Source: Staphylotrichum longicolle
Lineage: Eukaryota > Ascomycota > Sordariomycetes > Sordariales > Chaetomiaceae
Length of the DNA stretch: 64,000 nucleotides
Assembly: GCA_019096155.1 (NCBI GenBank)
Contig: JAHCVI010000005.1
Coordinates: 2,800,468 to 2,864,467, forward strand
Reading direction: 5' to 3'
The stretch's first letter is position 1; each line of letters starts with the position of its first letter. Positions 37,080 to 48,022 of this stretch are shown piece after piece. The position numbers were made by a program, and so were the translations under genes. Below the pieces are notes generated by a model that was not told the origin of the DNA, ran no database searches, and worked only from the letters and a program-made list of their open reading frames with translations.

Positions 37080-39102
37080 ATGGCTGATGATCTGTCAGCC
37101 GACCTCTCCCGAGGGCCGGTCCTTCTCTCCTTCTCGCTCGCCACCGCGAGCTTTGCCCTTGCAACCACCTTCGTTCGCTTCTACGTCCGGCGGGGGATCA
37201 ATGGCGGGTTCGGGGCCGACGACTACACCAGCGGGGCGGCCACAGTGAGTTGGACGAGGCCCCATGAGGCGGACTAAGACAGTATCTGACTTGGGGGACT
37301 AGGTAATAGCACTGCTCGGGACCATCTTCGGCATCCTCGAGAGCACCACACCCGATCCGACGCGAGCCGTGCAGTTCTTTGTCATTGGGCAGCCGTGGTA
37401 TCTCATCAGCGCCACACTCAGCAAGGTGTCGATATGCCTCTTCTTTATGGGCCTGTTGAGGAGGGCGCGGCAGTGGAGGATCTTGCTGGCCGGGTTGATC
37501 GTAGTCATGGCCATCATCAACCTGGCCTTTGCGCTCGCCGTGTATCTCCAGTGCCGGCCGTTGGAAAAGGTGTGGAATCCATCGGTGGCCGGCGGCTGCT
37601 CCGATCCGAGCATCCAGATGAACTTTGGGTATGCTCAGGGCGGTATGTTCTCCTCTCCTTCGGTGCTCTAATCCGCCAGCACTAACACCTCCAGCCTTTT
37701 CTGTGTTTTCTTGGGTCTTCCTCGCTCTCTTCCCCATGTTGATAATCCGCGACATCTCCCGCGGCGGCGAACCGACCTGGCCGTTCTACGCAACCGCCTC
37801 CCTCAGCTTCGTGTAAGTCCCGTTCTCCCCCTCAAAATGACACTCTCGTCTCAAACCCTCTAAACTAATGCACCTTCCCAAACAGCTCCGGCATTTTCGT
37901 CATCGTCCGCACCGCCCAAACCTCCCAAACAACCAACACCAACATCTACACCATCCACTTCTTCTACGCCTCCCTCATGGCCAAGTCCGTCCCCCGCCCC
38001 TTTTCTTTTCTCCACAACTGTCAATCCTAACTTTTTCCCTCCCAGCCTCGAACAAAACCTCTCCCTCACCACCTCCAACCTCCTCACCCTCGGCCCCCTG
38101 TTTTCCTCCTCCACCACCACAACCGGCACTTCCACAACCACCACCAACACAACAACAACGACGACGTCAACATCCCGCTCCACCCAGCGCCGCCGCCGCC
38201 GCCGCCGCCGCGACGGCCGTGGTGCTGGCCCCCGCCGAGACCCGTACAGCTCCTCCTCCTCGTCCGGCACCCGCAAGTCCAAGCGCGGCGGCGGCGGGAT
38301 TACACCAAACGTCCCCTCGCGCGCGGGCAGCAGCCGGAGCATCACGCGGCCGGACACGCGGGAGAGTTCGCGGGCGAGTCTGCACCGTTCCCATTCCCAG
38401 ACGCGCGGCGGCAGCAGTGAGGATGGTGGTGGTGATGTTATTGTCGGCGGCGGGGGGGAGATTGAGCGCAAGCGGACGACGCATCTCATCATTGAAGGCC
38501 CCGGCGTCGATACGTACGATCGGGATCTGGAGCGCGCGGAAGGGCAAGGGGGGGAGGGGCAGGAGCAGGGGTATGATCTCGGTGTGCGGCAGCCTTCGCG
38601 GCAAACTAATCGAAATAACTACTACTCCGAAGACGACGGCGACGACCACGACGAAGACGACGACAACTCGGAAGGAGAAGGATACAGCGACGACGACGAC
38701 GAGGGGGATGACGGGTACGACAGCAGCGGGAGCGACATCGACCTGGGGGCGTGGCCGCGGGGGATCATCAAGACTGTGAGCGTGGAGGTGGTGGAGGAGG
38801 TTAATGAAGAGTATGTGGCTGCTGCTGCGGCGGCGGCAGCGGCAGCGGCGGCAGGGGCAAAGACGGCGGCGGCCGCGGGTAATGATAATACTAGGGGCAA
38901 TCTGGCGGGAGGGGCCACTAATAGCAGGAAGGGCATCGGGAGGAATAGTGTGTCGATTGTGCCTGGGGTGGTGGGCTCCGGGTTGAGACAGCCGAGGGCG
39001 GCGCCAGGGATGATGGGTGGTGATAATGTGGACAGGGTCAGTGGGGGGAGCGTGGTTGAGCAGGACTGGGAGGCGATGTTGAGGGCTGGGCCGCCGAGGT
39101 GA
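37080..39102 (+). CDS. PTH11-like rhodopsin-fold integral membrane protein with long acidic tail
   Basis: Five exons (37080-37244, 37303-37642, 37695-37812, 37886-37984, 38046-39102) encode 592 aa. The first ~270 residues show about seven TM helices and the fungal rhodopsin-domain pattern: GADDYTS after TM1, FFVIGQPWYLISATLSKVS, QCRPLEKVWNP, FSVFSWVFLALFP and a last helix before HFFYASLMANLEQNLS. Such proteins are receptor-like plasma membrane proteins; PTH11 senses surfaces in Magnaporthe, but most members are uncharacterised. The ~320-residue tail is low-complexity: Thr- and Arg-runs (TSTSRSTQRRRRRRRR), an Asp/Glu-rich block, IIKTVSVEVVEE, then an Ala run. IIKTVSVEV is often seen near the end of this family. 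The fourth intron has a GTCCGT donor, weaker than the rest. Confidence 0.85.
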
Positions 39103-39706
39103 TGACCTTCTCCTTTCCTGTCCTTTTCTTTTGGTTATGATGTCTTGGTGGCACCGAGTGCATGGGAACCGGCGCTCCGAGGGGCTTTCACTCGTTCTAG
39201 ACTGGTGTTTTGGGGGTTGGTTGATATGTTTAAGCGATGGCGTTGGGAGAGGTTGTTTGGCTCACTGGACGGGCACTGCTTTGGCTCGCGCAAAAGAGGG
39301 AGAAGGTGTTTTCGTTCGTTTAGGGAGGCTCAGGTCATTTACGCCCGCTATGGAGGGCTGCTCGTGCGATAGACGATACCCCGTGTACAGTAATGTTGTT
39401 TTGTTCACTCTATTTCGGATCCTGTGACATTCTGGCTGGAGTCCGTCCAGCTCAAGGGTTGACAAGCATAGACATAAACTTCTGGAGTCAAGGCATTTAA
39501 CAGAATGGTATCAGATTCCAACTTCCCAGTCTCAAGTTCTCACGGCGCCTCAGCCGGGCTGCCCATCTATGGTACACTCATATGCAGGGATATCGACACA
39601 GTATTATACAAACCCACCGGCCTTCCAGTCCATCATCTCGTGAGATGCCCACCACTCCTTTTAAGTTTGCGTCGTAACACCCCTTCCGATGCTCCGCTGG
39701 CCCCAT
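39103..39706. other. convergent 3' intergenic region
   Basis: About 600 bp between convergent stops. A short plus-strand frame at 39131-39427 has no motifs. I see nothing else. Confidence 0.55.
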
Positions 39707-41554
39707 CTATTTATTAACAAGACTGCTCAGAAAATCAATCATGAACTGCTCATCCGCATAATTCAGACTCCATCGCGCCTTCAACGCATCGTACACATCC
39801 AGCACCCTCTCCCGCGTCGAGCAGCGCTTGAACGCCCGGAGCGCCCACACGGCCAGCCAAGTCTTGACCTCAAGCGCCGCGCCGTCCGCGTCGAGGGCGT
39901 CGAGCAGGGCGTTCCAGATGCCCGTCAAGCGGCGCTCGCTCCAGGCCGAGCGTGGGTAGCCCCCGTGGGTGGCGAAGCCCTTGAACAGCGCCAGGAAGAT
40001 GGCATGGTGCAGCGGGATCTTGAAGTACTTCATCTCGTCGATGTAGGCGGCCGTCTTGGCCAGATCGCCCCGCTTGACGGCATAGTGGTTGACCAGGATG
40101 CGGTACGTCTGCAGGTCCGGCGAGAGGGGCGTCATGCGCTGGAGGGACGGCCGGAGATGGCGGTGACGCCGGCCAATCTTGGCGTACATGATGAGCGCCT
40201 GCGTGATGGCGCGGTCCGAGACGGGAGAGCGCATGGGGATGGTGCCTTCGTCGTCGCTGTCGCCGAGGCTAGATTCCTTCATGCGCGCGTAGAGGCGCTC
40301 GGCGGGCACTTCCTCGCCGGCCCGCAGCAGGCCCCCGATCATGGCGTTCATGACAACCGTGTCGATCATCTCGCCCGCGTTGACCATCTCTTTGTAGGCA
40401 GCGCGCATGCCGCTGGTTTCCTGCTTGAGGCCGAAGAAGTGGATCAGGCTGGTATAGTGGTAGCGGTTGTAGCAGTGGCCACGCGCTTCCATTTCGCGGT
40501 AGATCATCTCGGCGAGGGCAAAGTTGCCGGCCTTACAGACGACGTCAAAGAGAATGTTGAAGGTCACATTGTTGGCCTTGATGCCGGCATCGCATTCCAT
40601 CTCGCGCCAGAGCTTCAAGGCGGCCTCGACTTCAGTCTCGGTCACGACGCTTGCGTACTTGCTGGCAAACGAGATGGCGCAATTCCATTCGGCAGTGGTC
40701 AGCGGGATGCCCGTGTTCTTGACGTCGGCGATGATGTCAAAGTACCGCAGCATCGACCCGGCGTCGCGTTCGTCGGGCTGGCCAAAGGCGCGCAGCAGCT
40801 GGTGGCGGAAGCGGGCGTGGATGTAGAGCATGCGTGGCTCGGGGAGGCGCTGGTAAATCTCGTAGATGTGGTCGAGGTCGATCTTGTGGGGGCTCCGGAG
40901 GCGGGAAAGCACGGCGAAGCGGAGCTCCCAGAGGGTTTTCTGCTCCTCTGCGCCAGCCTCGATCACCTGCTCGAGGCTTGGGTATTCAAAATCCTCCTCG
41001 GTGCGCGCAAAGGCAACCGCCTGGGTGTCTGGCTGGGCATAACCACGCATGTAGGGGTCGCGGAGGTACTTGAGGTAATCCTCGACGGCACCGATATCTT
41101 CGCCATCGTCGTAGGGTTCAATAAGAGAAAGGAGCTCCTTCTTGGAGAAGGTCCGCAGCTGTTTTGTTTTGCGGGAGCGGGGGGAGTCTGGTGGAGGGTC
41201 ATGGTCACCGTACTCTGGGTCGGAGGGCGGTTCCGCAGCCGCAGCCGAGTGGTTCACGCGGGACGCGGGGACGGAGGGCCGGAGAGAGGTAGCAAGGCGA
41301 GTGCTCGAGGTTCGGAGGGCCGGGAGGGTCAGCAGCGGGCGGCGGGGGGGCAGCGAGGGAGAGGGTGTCCCGGTGCTGATGGATCGTCGGGCAGTGCAGC
41401 CGCCGTGCAGACTCTGCGCAGGCCCTCCGCCGGGACTATACGCCGCAGACGGAAGGGGAGCGGCGGCGGCAGACCGGTTCGACGACAGCGACGGGCGGTG
41501 CAGGAAGAGGATGGCGCCGCATATCGACCCGTCAATTCGGCTGGAGACTCTCAT
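39707..41554 (-). CDS. mitochondrial pentatricopeptide-repeat (PPR) protein
   Basis: One exon encodes 615 aa from the ATG at 41554. The frame is open upstream to 41923, but MRVSSRIDGSICGAILFLHR looks like a mitochondrial presequence, so I start there. The body has helical repeats of PPR type: NNVTFNILFDVVCKAGNFAL, then AEMIYREMEARGHCYNRYHY, then TVVMNAMIGGLLRAGEEVPA and DLQTYRILVNHYAVKRGDLA. PPR proteins bind organelle RNA and control its processing, stability or translation; the target cannot be told. The gene is divergent from mitoribosomal mS23 (662 bp between starts), so both may share a promoter. Confidence 0.85.
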   Translation of the reverse strand: MRVSSRIDGSICGAILFLHRPSLSSNRSAAAAPLPSAAYSPGGGPAQSLHGGCTARRSISTGTPSPSLPPRRPLLTLPALRTSSTRLATSLRPSVPASRVNHSAAAAEPPSDPEYGDHDPPPDSPRSRKTKQLRTFSKKELLSLIEPYDDGEDIGAVEDYLKYLRDPYMRGYAQPDTQAVAFARTEEDFEYPSLEQVIEAGAEEQKTLWELRFAVLSRLRSPHKIDLDHIYEIYQRLPEPRMLYIHARFRHQLLRAFGQPDERDAGSMLRYFDIIADVKNTGIPLTTAEWNCAISFASKYASVVTETEVEAALKLWREMECDAGIKANNVTFNILFDVVCKAGNFALAEMIYREMEARGHCYNRYHYTSLIHFFGLKQETSGMRAAYKEMVNAGEMIDTVVMNAMIGGLLRAGEEVPAERLYARMKESSLGDSDDEGTIPMRSPVSDRAITQALIMYAKIGRRHRHLRPSLQRMTPLSPDLQTYRILVNHYAVKRGDLAKTAAYIDEMKYFKIPLHHAIFLALFKGFATHGGYPRSAWSERRLTGIWNALLDALDADGAALEVKTWLAVWALRAFKRCSTRERVLDVYDALKARWSLNYADEQFMIDFLSSLVNK

Positions 41555-42216
41555 GAGCTGTCGTCCAACATGGTGGCCTGCCGTCAGCCCAGCCTCTCGC
41601 CCCGGGGGGTATTGCAGTCGACGTGCGCGGACTCGGAGGTTGGAGTTTGAGGGTCGGGGCTCGGAGGTTGAGAGGCGTCGTGGTGTAGTCGTTCTGGGCC
41701 GCGTTTTCACTCTCCATTGATACCGCGAGAAAAAGTCAAGTCCAGGAAGCTTATCGCAGCAGCCACGGGGCGCTGGGCGCACCCACTCTCCACAGTGCCA
41801 GGGTGCTAAGGGCAAGCGGGTCTTGGCTTGGCATTCGGTGAGGGGACAAGTTTTGGCCGGGACCAGCTCTGAGTGGCAGGCGCGTGTGGGGTGGTTCGTC
41901 CATCGGAGAGGCAGTGGATCCACTGGACGCGGCCCGAGCTGGAAATTTTGGGACCTTTGCAGTGGAAGAAGCCGCAGAGGTCCACATTTGCTCTACAATT
42001 CGACGACCAGCAAGCCTCGAACGACGCCGGTATCTCTGGGGAACGGGTGCCGCGTGAAGGAGGACGAACACCAATGGTCCCGCCATAGACGACTCGCGAT
42101 CCTCAATTGACCCGATTGGGGCCTTCCGACTGCCACTCCTGTCCGCCGGCTCCTTCGAACACCGTCCGACTCCAAAAGCATCGACAGTACCTCGAAGCAT
42201 AAAAAAAAATCACAAA
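41555..42216. promoter_or_regulatory. shared divergent promoter of PPR and mS23 genes
   Basis: The 662 bp separate the start codons of two divergently transcribed genes for mitochondrial proteins. A poly-A stretch (42201-42209) lies just before the mS23 start. No motif can be named with confidence. Confidence 0.55.
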
Positions 42217-43010
42217 ATGGTCCGCGGCCGCCAATTCCTCGCGGCGCGCGTCCACGAGACCGCCCTCGCCCAGAGGGGGGCCACAATTCTTCCCGAAATC
42301 AACTTCGCCAAATCGCCCTGGGTAAAAGCCGTAGCACACATCCCCCCCGCCGAGACGCTCACACGGCCGTACCCGATCCAACACACGGAGCGCCACGACC
42401 GCGGGCGGGCCCTACAGCGGCCACGCAATCTGTTCCGCCCGACGAGCATCGTGCACCCGGAAGACCAACTGCGGCAGGACTTCTTCCGCGACCACCCGTG
42501 GGAGCTGGCGCGGCCGAAGCTGGTGCTCGAGCTGGACGGCAAGGACGCGCGGTACCGGGACTGGAGCAAGGGGCTGCGGCAGCCGGGGATGGCGCTGAGT
42601 GGTGAGAGGTAAGGCGGCTCACCTTCCCCTTTCTTGTTGGCAAGAGCAAAGAACAACAAACATACTAAAAAAATTCCAGCGTCGTCCAGCGCCAGCTCTG
42701 GCTGATGGAGGTCAAGGGCCTGTCGAAGCAGCGGGCGTACGACATTGCCCGCAAGGAGTTCTACAAGCTGCGCCAGCAGGAGGAGATTGAGCGCAGGATA
42801 GCCGCCGAGGAGGCGCGCATGTACGGCGCCTACTTTGGCAAGACCAACATGCAGGTCGGCATGGAGCTCGAGGACGCCATGTACGACAAGTGGAAGAAGT
42901 GGGCAACCAACGAGATTGCCAGGCTCGAGTCCCAGCGGACCGCCGCGTACTCCAACGTGGTGGATGCCACGGAGGAGAAGCTGGATGAAGAGGAGGAGCT
43001 GGATCTTTAG
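42217..43010 (+). CDS. mrps25: mitochondrial small ribosomal subunit protein mS23 (S25)
   Basis: Two exons (42217-42608, 42680-43010) encode 240 aa, matching fungal mS23/37S S25 in length. Conserved parts are the N-terminus MVRGRQFLAARVHETA, the IPPAETLTRPYPIQH segment, LFRPTSIVHPEDQLRQDFF and the helical C-terminal part (QRQLWLMEVKGLSKQRAYDI, ARKEFYKLRQQEEIE), then EEARMYGAYFGKTN. It is a structural protein of the mitochondrial small subunit. The intron is GT-AG (GTAAGG) and in phase, joining SGE to SVVQRQLW. The C-terminus is acidic (EEKLDEEEELDL). Confidence 0.92.
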
Positions 43011-43420
43011 AAGGGAGAGGGAGATGGGGGTGTTGGGGTCTCGTGCTGGGCTGGGATGGGCTGGGGTGCCGCGGCCCGTGTATACTTGTATAAAACTGCT
43101 CACGATAAAATAGAACCTTGTACACAATTTTGAAGTTGCAAATGTGGAGCATCAGATGATTTTTCATTTTGGACGCCGGAGCCTGACTGGGCGCCATCCG
43201 CATTTCGAGCACTTTCTAACAAAAAAACATCTTGGCCATCACGGCCTCTATCCCTAAACCGCCAAGGGGGCCCCGTCCCTCACCGAACCAACCCTGCCCG
43301 CGCCGCCTACTCCTCGCCCTTATGGCGCTCCGCCTCCCACCTCTGCCCTCCCTGGGGAGGCTCCCTCAGTCCCAACCGGTCCAGCACCGACTGCATCGGC
43401 GGCCAGTACACCTCGGGCTG
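43011..43420. other. convergent 3' intergenic region
   Basis: About 410 bp lies between the convergent mS23 and ALG14 stops. It should hold 3' untranslated sequence only. Confidence 0.6.
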
Positions 43421-44591
43421 CTAGCCCGGGGGCGCCAGCCTCGCCGCCACGATGCCCACGTACACGGTGCCGTGGTACCGCCGGGCGAGCGCCTCGTGCT
43501 GCACGCAAAACATGTCGGCGATGCCGCTCCACAGGAACAGGCGGCCGGTGAGGCTCAGCGAGCGGGACCGGGCCCACGACTCGACGTACACCATCTTAAG
43601 GCGGCCCTGCGGCGCGAGGTAGAAGAGCTTGAGCGCGTGCGCGACCAGGCAGACGACGAAGCCCGTGGCGGGCCCGTTGGTGACGACCACGTGCGGGTAC
43701 TTGAACTGGTTGCCGTGGGCGGTGGTGGGGCGGGCGTCGGGCTCGCGCGTCAGGGCGTTGACGGCGTGGACGGCGGTGCTGAGGCAGGTGAAGGGGGCGG
43801 TCCAGAAGGGCTGGTGGACGCGGCGGGCGCGCGGGACGCGGAAGGTGTCGAGCGTGCCGGCGCGGGAGTCGGGGAAGCAGTGGCGGATGAGGGCCTCGAG
43901 CTTGGTCACGCGCGCGAGGGAGTCGGTGTCGCCCGTGGTGACGAGGTAGCGGCGGTGGGCGTTAGTCTGGGGGACGAACTTGCGCTTGATGGTTTCGAGC
44001 ATCTCCGAGGTGTGGCCGCCCGAGCCGAGGATGTAGAGAAAGTAGACGGCGGGGAGGCCGGCTGTGGACGGGGTGGACGGGTCGCGGCGGCTGATCCAGT
44101 GGCGGCCCGTCTGTGGGCGTGGGTGCTCGCGCTTGAGGGAGATGTGGCGCCACTGCGAGGTCGGTCAGTCCCCGGGAGGCGATACATGCCAAGGCAGCCG
44201 GACTTACGACGACGAAACCGATCAAGACGCAGATGATGGCCGTGATCCAGGACCAGGAGAGGAGAAAGAAACCGATAATGGAGATAATGGCAAGGCCAAT
44301 CAGACCAAGGTAGACGAAAAAGGCGAAGCGATCGGGACCAAAATCCTCGACTATCTCGCGGATGCACTCCATCTCTGCGTCGGTTGGTGTATTTGAGACT
44401 GAAGCTGGTATTGGAGCTGGCCCTGTTGCCTCAGTTTTGGGTTCGAGTCTCGCACTCGGGGGTAGGTTGTTTAACCTGGTCTTGTCGTCGGGTTTGTGAT
44501 CGGAAGTTCGCCGCAGACCACGCCGCTCGCCATTTCTATTGTTTTGGCGCGGGTCCCTCGCATCAATGGGTGTGCTATTGCGCGGGTCCAT
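43421..44591 (-). CDS. alg14: ALG14, UDP-GlcNAc transferase membrane subunit
   Basis: Two exons (44591-44208, 44152-43421) encode 371 aa. ALG14 anchors ALG13 to the ER membrane; together they add the second GlcNAc to dolichol-PP-GlcNAc in N-glycan assembly. The N-terminal ~85 residues are polar, then two hydrophobic helices (FFVYLGLIGLAIISIIGFFL, SWITAIICVLIGFVVV). After the intron comes LYILGSGGHTSEMLETIKRK, the ALG14 Gly-loop signature, then VTTGDTDS, a VVVTNGPATGF motif, and a C-terminal FCVQHEALARRYHGTVYVG. The intron (GTAAGT...CAG, 55 nt) is in phase. An ATG 22 codons upstream (44657) is also in frame. The protein is longer than usual because of the N-terminal extension. Confidence 0.92.
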
Positions 44592-45740
44592 CGTGATGAT
44601 GTCGTCGCCGCTTAGTCGGCGAGGATGAAGACGGCTTTTGAGGAGAAAAGGGTTCAAACCGCAGCGCCTGAGTGGCCGCGTCGAACGGGGGCTCGGCGTT
44701 CAGGGGCCGCTGAGCTGCTCAGGGGTAACCACCATCAACGGGCAGAGGGGTTTGCTTGGGTAATCTTCAACCAAACGGAACCAAGGCCGTAATCACTGAA
44801 GACACGGAAAGAAAACCCAGGCTCCAAGCTGATTCGGGTTGACGAGAGATGCCAGACGAGCTGTAATGAGACCAGGGGGCGTTCCCCAAGGTGTCTGAGA
44901 GTCCCGTATGTCAACAAGAGCATATTTGGCAGCGCCAGTCAGGCGACCTTACCTTCGGATAAGATGGTTTTGGTGTCGACAAACAATCACATGTGCTGGC
45001 GAGTTGTATGGTTCAAGCTGTCAACCTTGGCGTGCAAGACGGATCACATTTGACTTGCTTGGTTGTGATGTGGTGAATGTATTTGATGTGGTGAATGTAT
45101 TGTGTGACAAAGAGTTGAGTAGAACGAAGCAGTGTCTGAGTACACTCTGTGGAAGATTGGGGTATTTCCAAATTGGAATCAATGTCTCTTTTCGGAAGTT
45201 GAGAACTGTGTGTCGGTTTCAAATCTGTGTGTGAGGGATGGGAACAGCAGGGTGAGGTTGAGATGAGAGTGTGAGGAGGGCCAGCAATGCGGTAACGGTA
45301 AGTATTGGATAACACGATACGTACGGAGTACGGCATGCCTTCTTCTGTCGGGTGTTCTGTCCAAGAAGGCCCGTGCTCACCCTCCCCAGCTTCAGGGTCT
45401 CATCGCTGAGGCAGCTGAAGTCGCCCTGCCCAGCCAAGAACCAATGGGAACAGTGAATGACGCAGCAGGAACGGTCTGGAAAACACGACCGCCCGGCAGA
45501 ATGCTGCCAGGAACCAGTTGAAGACAACAGCAGTGGGAACAACAACAGGGCAACGCCCGCCTTGCCGCGCATTTAAATAGCATTGTCGCGGGCACTCGCT
45601 GCATTTTGCACTGCATCTTGTACTGCATCTTTCATTGTGTTTTCTGCAGCCGCCCTGGCAATGCCCGTCGTCTCTCCTCGGGCACGAGCACACGCACGAG
45701 CAGACGCACGAGCACACGCACCAGCACGCGCACAAGCAAG
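44592..45740. other. divergent intergenic region between ALG14 and IMA1
   Basis: About 1.15 kb. Its last 60 bp is a repetitive ACGAGCACACGC tract. Elsewhere I see a duplicated GTGGTGAATGTATT (~45070-45100) and no gene. Confidence 0.55.
45683..45738. repeat. imperfect ~12-bp tandem repeat just before the IMA1 start
   Basis: Units resembling CACGAGCACACG repeat about four to five times and end three bases before the ATG at 45741. The tract is in frame with the start and open, so translation from upstream cannot be excluded, but the zinc-domain start MPRLHRTRYLTCFYC fits the family. Confidence 0.75.
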
Positions 45741-47789
45741 ATGCCGCGCCTCCATCGCACCCGCTACCTGACTTGCTTCTACTGCGGCCGCCGGAACTCG
45801 ACCCTCTACGACGGCGCTACCCGCCGCTTCGAGTGCCCCTTCTGCGATGCCACCAACTACCTCGACGAGAACGGCGACATCACCGACCCGCCCGTCGCAA
45901 CCGACAAGGAGGCCACCCCGCGCCAGTACGCCGTCTCGCGCGCCGTCTCCCCGCCCTCGAGCCCCTCCAGCAACCCCATCTTCTGCGCCACATGCCTCAA
46001 GAACCAGCACCTGCTGAGCGCATCGCTCGCCCAGTACCTGCCCGACCCCGACGACCCCGACTACGCTGAGCGCGAGAAGGGGCTCTACCGCTTCCGCAAG
46101 AACCAGGAGCGTCTGTACCCGCAGATCTGCGCCGACTGCGAGCCGAGGGTGCGCCGCCAGCTCGAGCAGGCCGCCTACACCGCCAAGACAGACCTGCTGC
46201 GGCGCATGCTCGACCGCAGCGCGAGCGCGAGGAAGAGCGTCAAGACACACGGCTGGCTGGACACGGTCGATGCCGCGGGGAGGTGGCTGTGGATCGCCGG
46301 GTTTGTGCTGCAGTTGGCGTGGCATGCGGTTGTGGTGCACAGTCTGCTCTCCCAGTACCTGATGTGGGCTGGCGTGGATGAGACTCTGTTTACTTTTCGG
46401 ATGCTGAGGATATGCGGGCCCTTCGTCGGCCGTCTTCCTTCTGCCGAACGGCTGCTCGGCTGGAGCTCTCTTGCCAGTATCGTAGGCGTGTGGTGGAATC
46501 CGCGATTTGTCCAGATATTTAGGGGCTTCACCAGACACATCAGCGGAGTCTCGAAATGGTACTTCTTCCAAGCCGTGGCCCTTAGCCTCCGCATCTGCTT
46601 GCAGAGGTGGGACCTGACAACGCCCGATCCGGTGCTGCTGGGCAAACAGACAGCCGGCCACGGCTTTGCGGCCGCATTTGCCATTCTTGTAAGCCAACCC
46701 GCCGAGCCCACCCTAGCAACGCTTTACTAACCCTCCAGATCATCCTCCTCGCGCCACGCGCAATCCACATCAACATGGCCCCGCTCTTCAGCGCCTCATC
46801 CACCCAACCCCCCCTCCAACTCCAAGAGCCCCCAAGCCCCTCCCCGGCCTCGCGCCTCGACGAAACGAAATCCATCGCCGACCTCCTCGACGAAATCTCC
46901 CGCTCCCCGACCTCCCCGACCCCGCCCTCCCCACCGACAACCTCCCCCCGTCCCCCTTACAACAACGCCGCACCAACCCCCTCCCGATGGGCCACGCCCA
47001 CACCCAAGCCGCGCAGGCCCTGACCGCCAACCTCTCCCAGATCAACCACCTCAACCTCTCCCACCACCAACCCCGCCCGTCTCCGTCTCTGTACTCTAAC
47101 CACCCCTCCGCCGACGAAATGGACTGGTCCCCGACCCCGTCCTCCTCTTTTACTTCTACCACCACCGCCACACCCAACGGGATGGGCACGGGCACGGCCA
47201 TGGGCACGGGCACGGGCACGGAAATGGGAACGGGGGGCATATCCCGCCACCGCGCCTTCAACACCCAAAACCAGCGCCCGCCCACCTCCCAGTCCTTTGG
47301 CTCCGCGCCCACCGAGCCCCGCAAGGGGCCCTTCTGGTACCGCGTGCCGCCCGCGCCCACCACGCCCGCGCAGCGCGTGTTCAACCCGCCCAACCAGCCG
47401 CGGTTGCGGCCCAGCCCTGTGGACTCGGGGACGCAGGTCGGGTTCCGGTTCGGTAAGACCGGTACTGGGGGAGAGACACGGCCTGGTGGTGTTGGTGGTG
47501 TTGGTGGTGGTGGGGAGCAGAGGCAGGTGGTGGCGTTTGCGGAGCCGACGTTTTTTGCTGCGGATTTGGAGAGGAAGAGGGGCGGTAGAGATGGGAGGAG
47601 TGGGGGTGGGAGTGGAGGGGGGATCCGAGGGATGGGCTGTCGGGCATGTTTGGGGAAGGGTTTAGTTTGGATGGAGACGGGGATGGGGATGGGGGCGGGA
47701 AGGAGGGGGTCAGGAGGGAGTGGGGTGGGTGGTTGGGTTTGGCGGTTCGGCAAGGAAGGGAGGGAAGAAGAAGGCTTGATTTTGATTAG
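45741..47789 (+). CDS. ima1: IMA1-like inner nuclear membrane protein, with two apparent frameshifts
   Basis: Ima1 (NET5/Samp1 in animals) is an inner nuclear membrane protein linking centromeric heterochromatin and the nuclear envelope to microtubules. The N-terminal zinc domain is clear: TCFYCGRRNSTLYDG, FECPFCDATNYLDENGDITD, then CATCLKNQ and ICADCEPRVR. Several TM helices follow (LWIAGFVLQLAWHAVVVH and others). A 50-nt intron (46689-46738) joins AFAILV to IILLAPRAIH. The C-terminal part, with DEMDWSPT and PFWYRVPPAPTT, lies in another frame, requiring one missing base near 46960-46990 in a C-rich stretch. A second missing base in the G6 run at 47617-47622 is needed to reach DPRDGLSGMFGEGFSLDGD and the stop TAG at 47787-47789. 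Confidence 0.8.
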
Positions 47790-48022
47790 TGGGAGGGCTG
47801 TTTTGTGGGAGTGCATTTTACGGGTTGGATGTCTGGATTTGCATTGCATTGAGGGTGGGCGGTTGGTTGGTTGGTTTGTTCAGGTCAGGATTGGCATGGC
47901 GGGTAGCTGCACATCATCATCCGCAGCAGCATTTACATACACCATTTTTACGCACTCAACTGATACCCTCCCAATAAAACTCTCTCTACCAATACCCCCT
48001 CTCCAACTCCCTCCTCTACCCA

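Noticed and set aside
44440..44470. tRNA B-box-like GGTTCGAGTC
   Set aside because: It lies inside the ALG14 coding exon and has no matching A box or cloverleaf.
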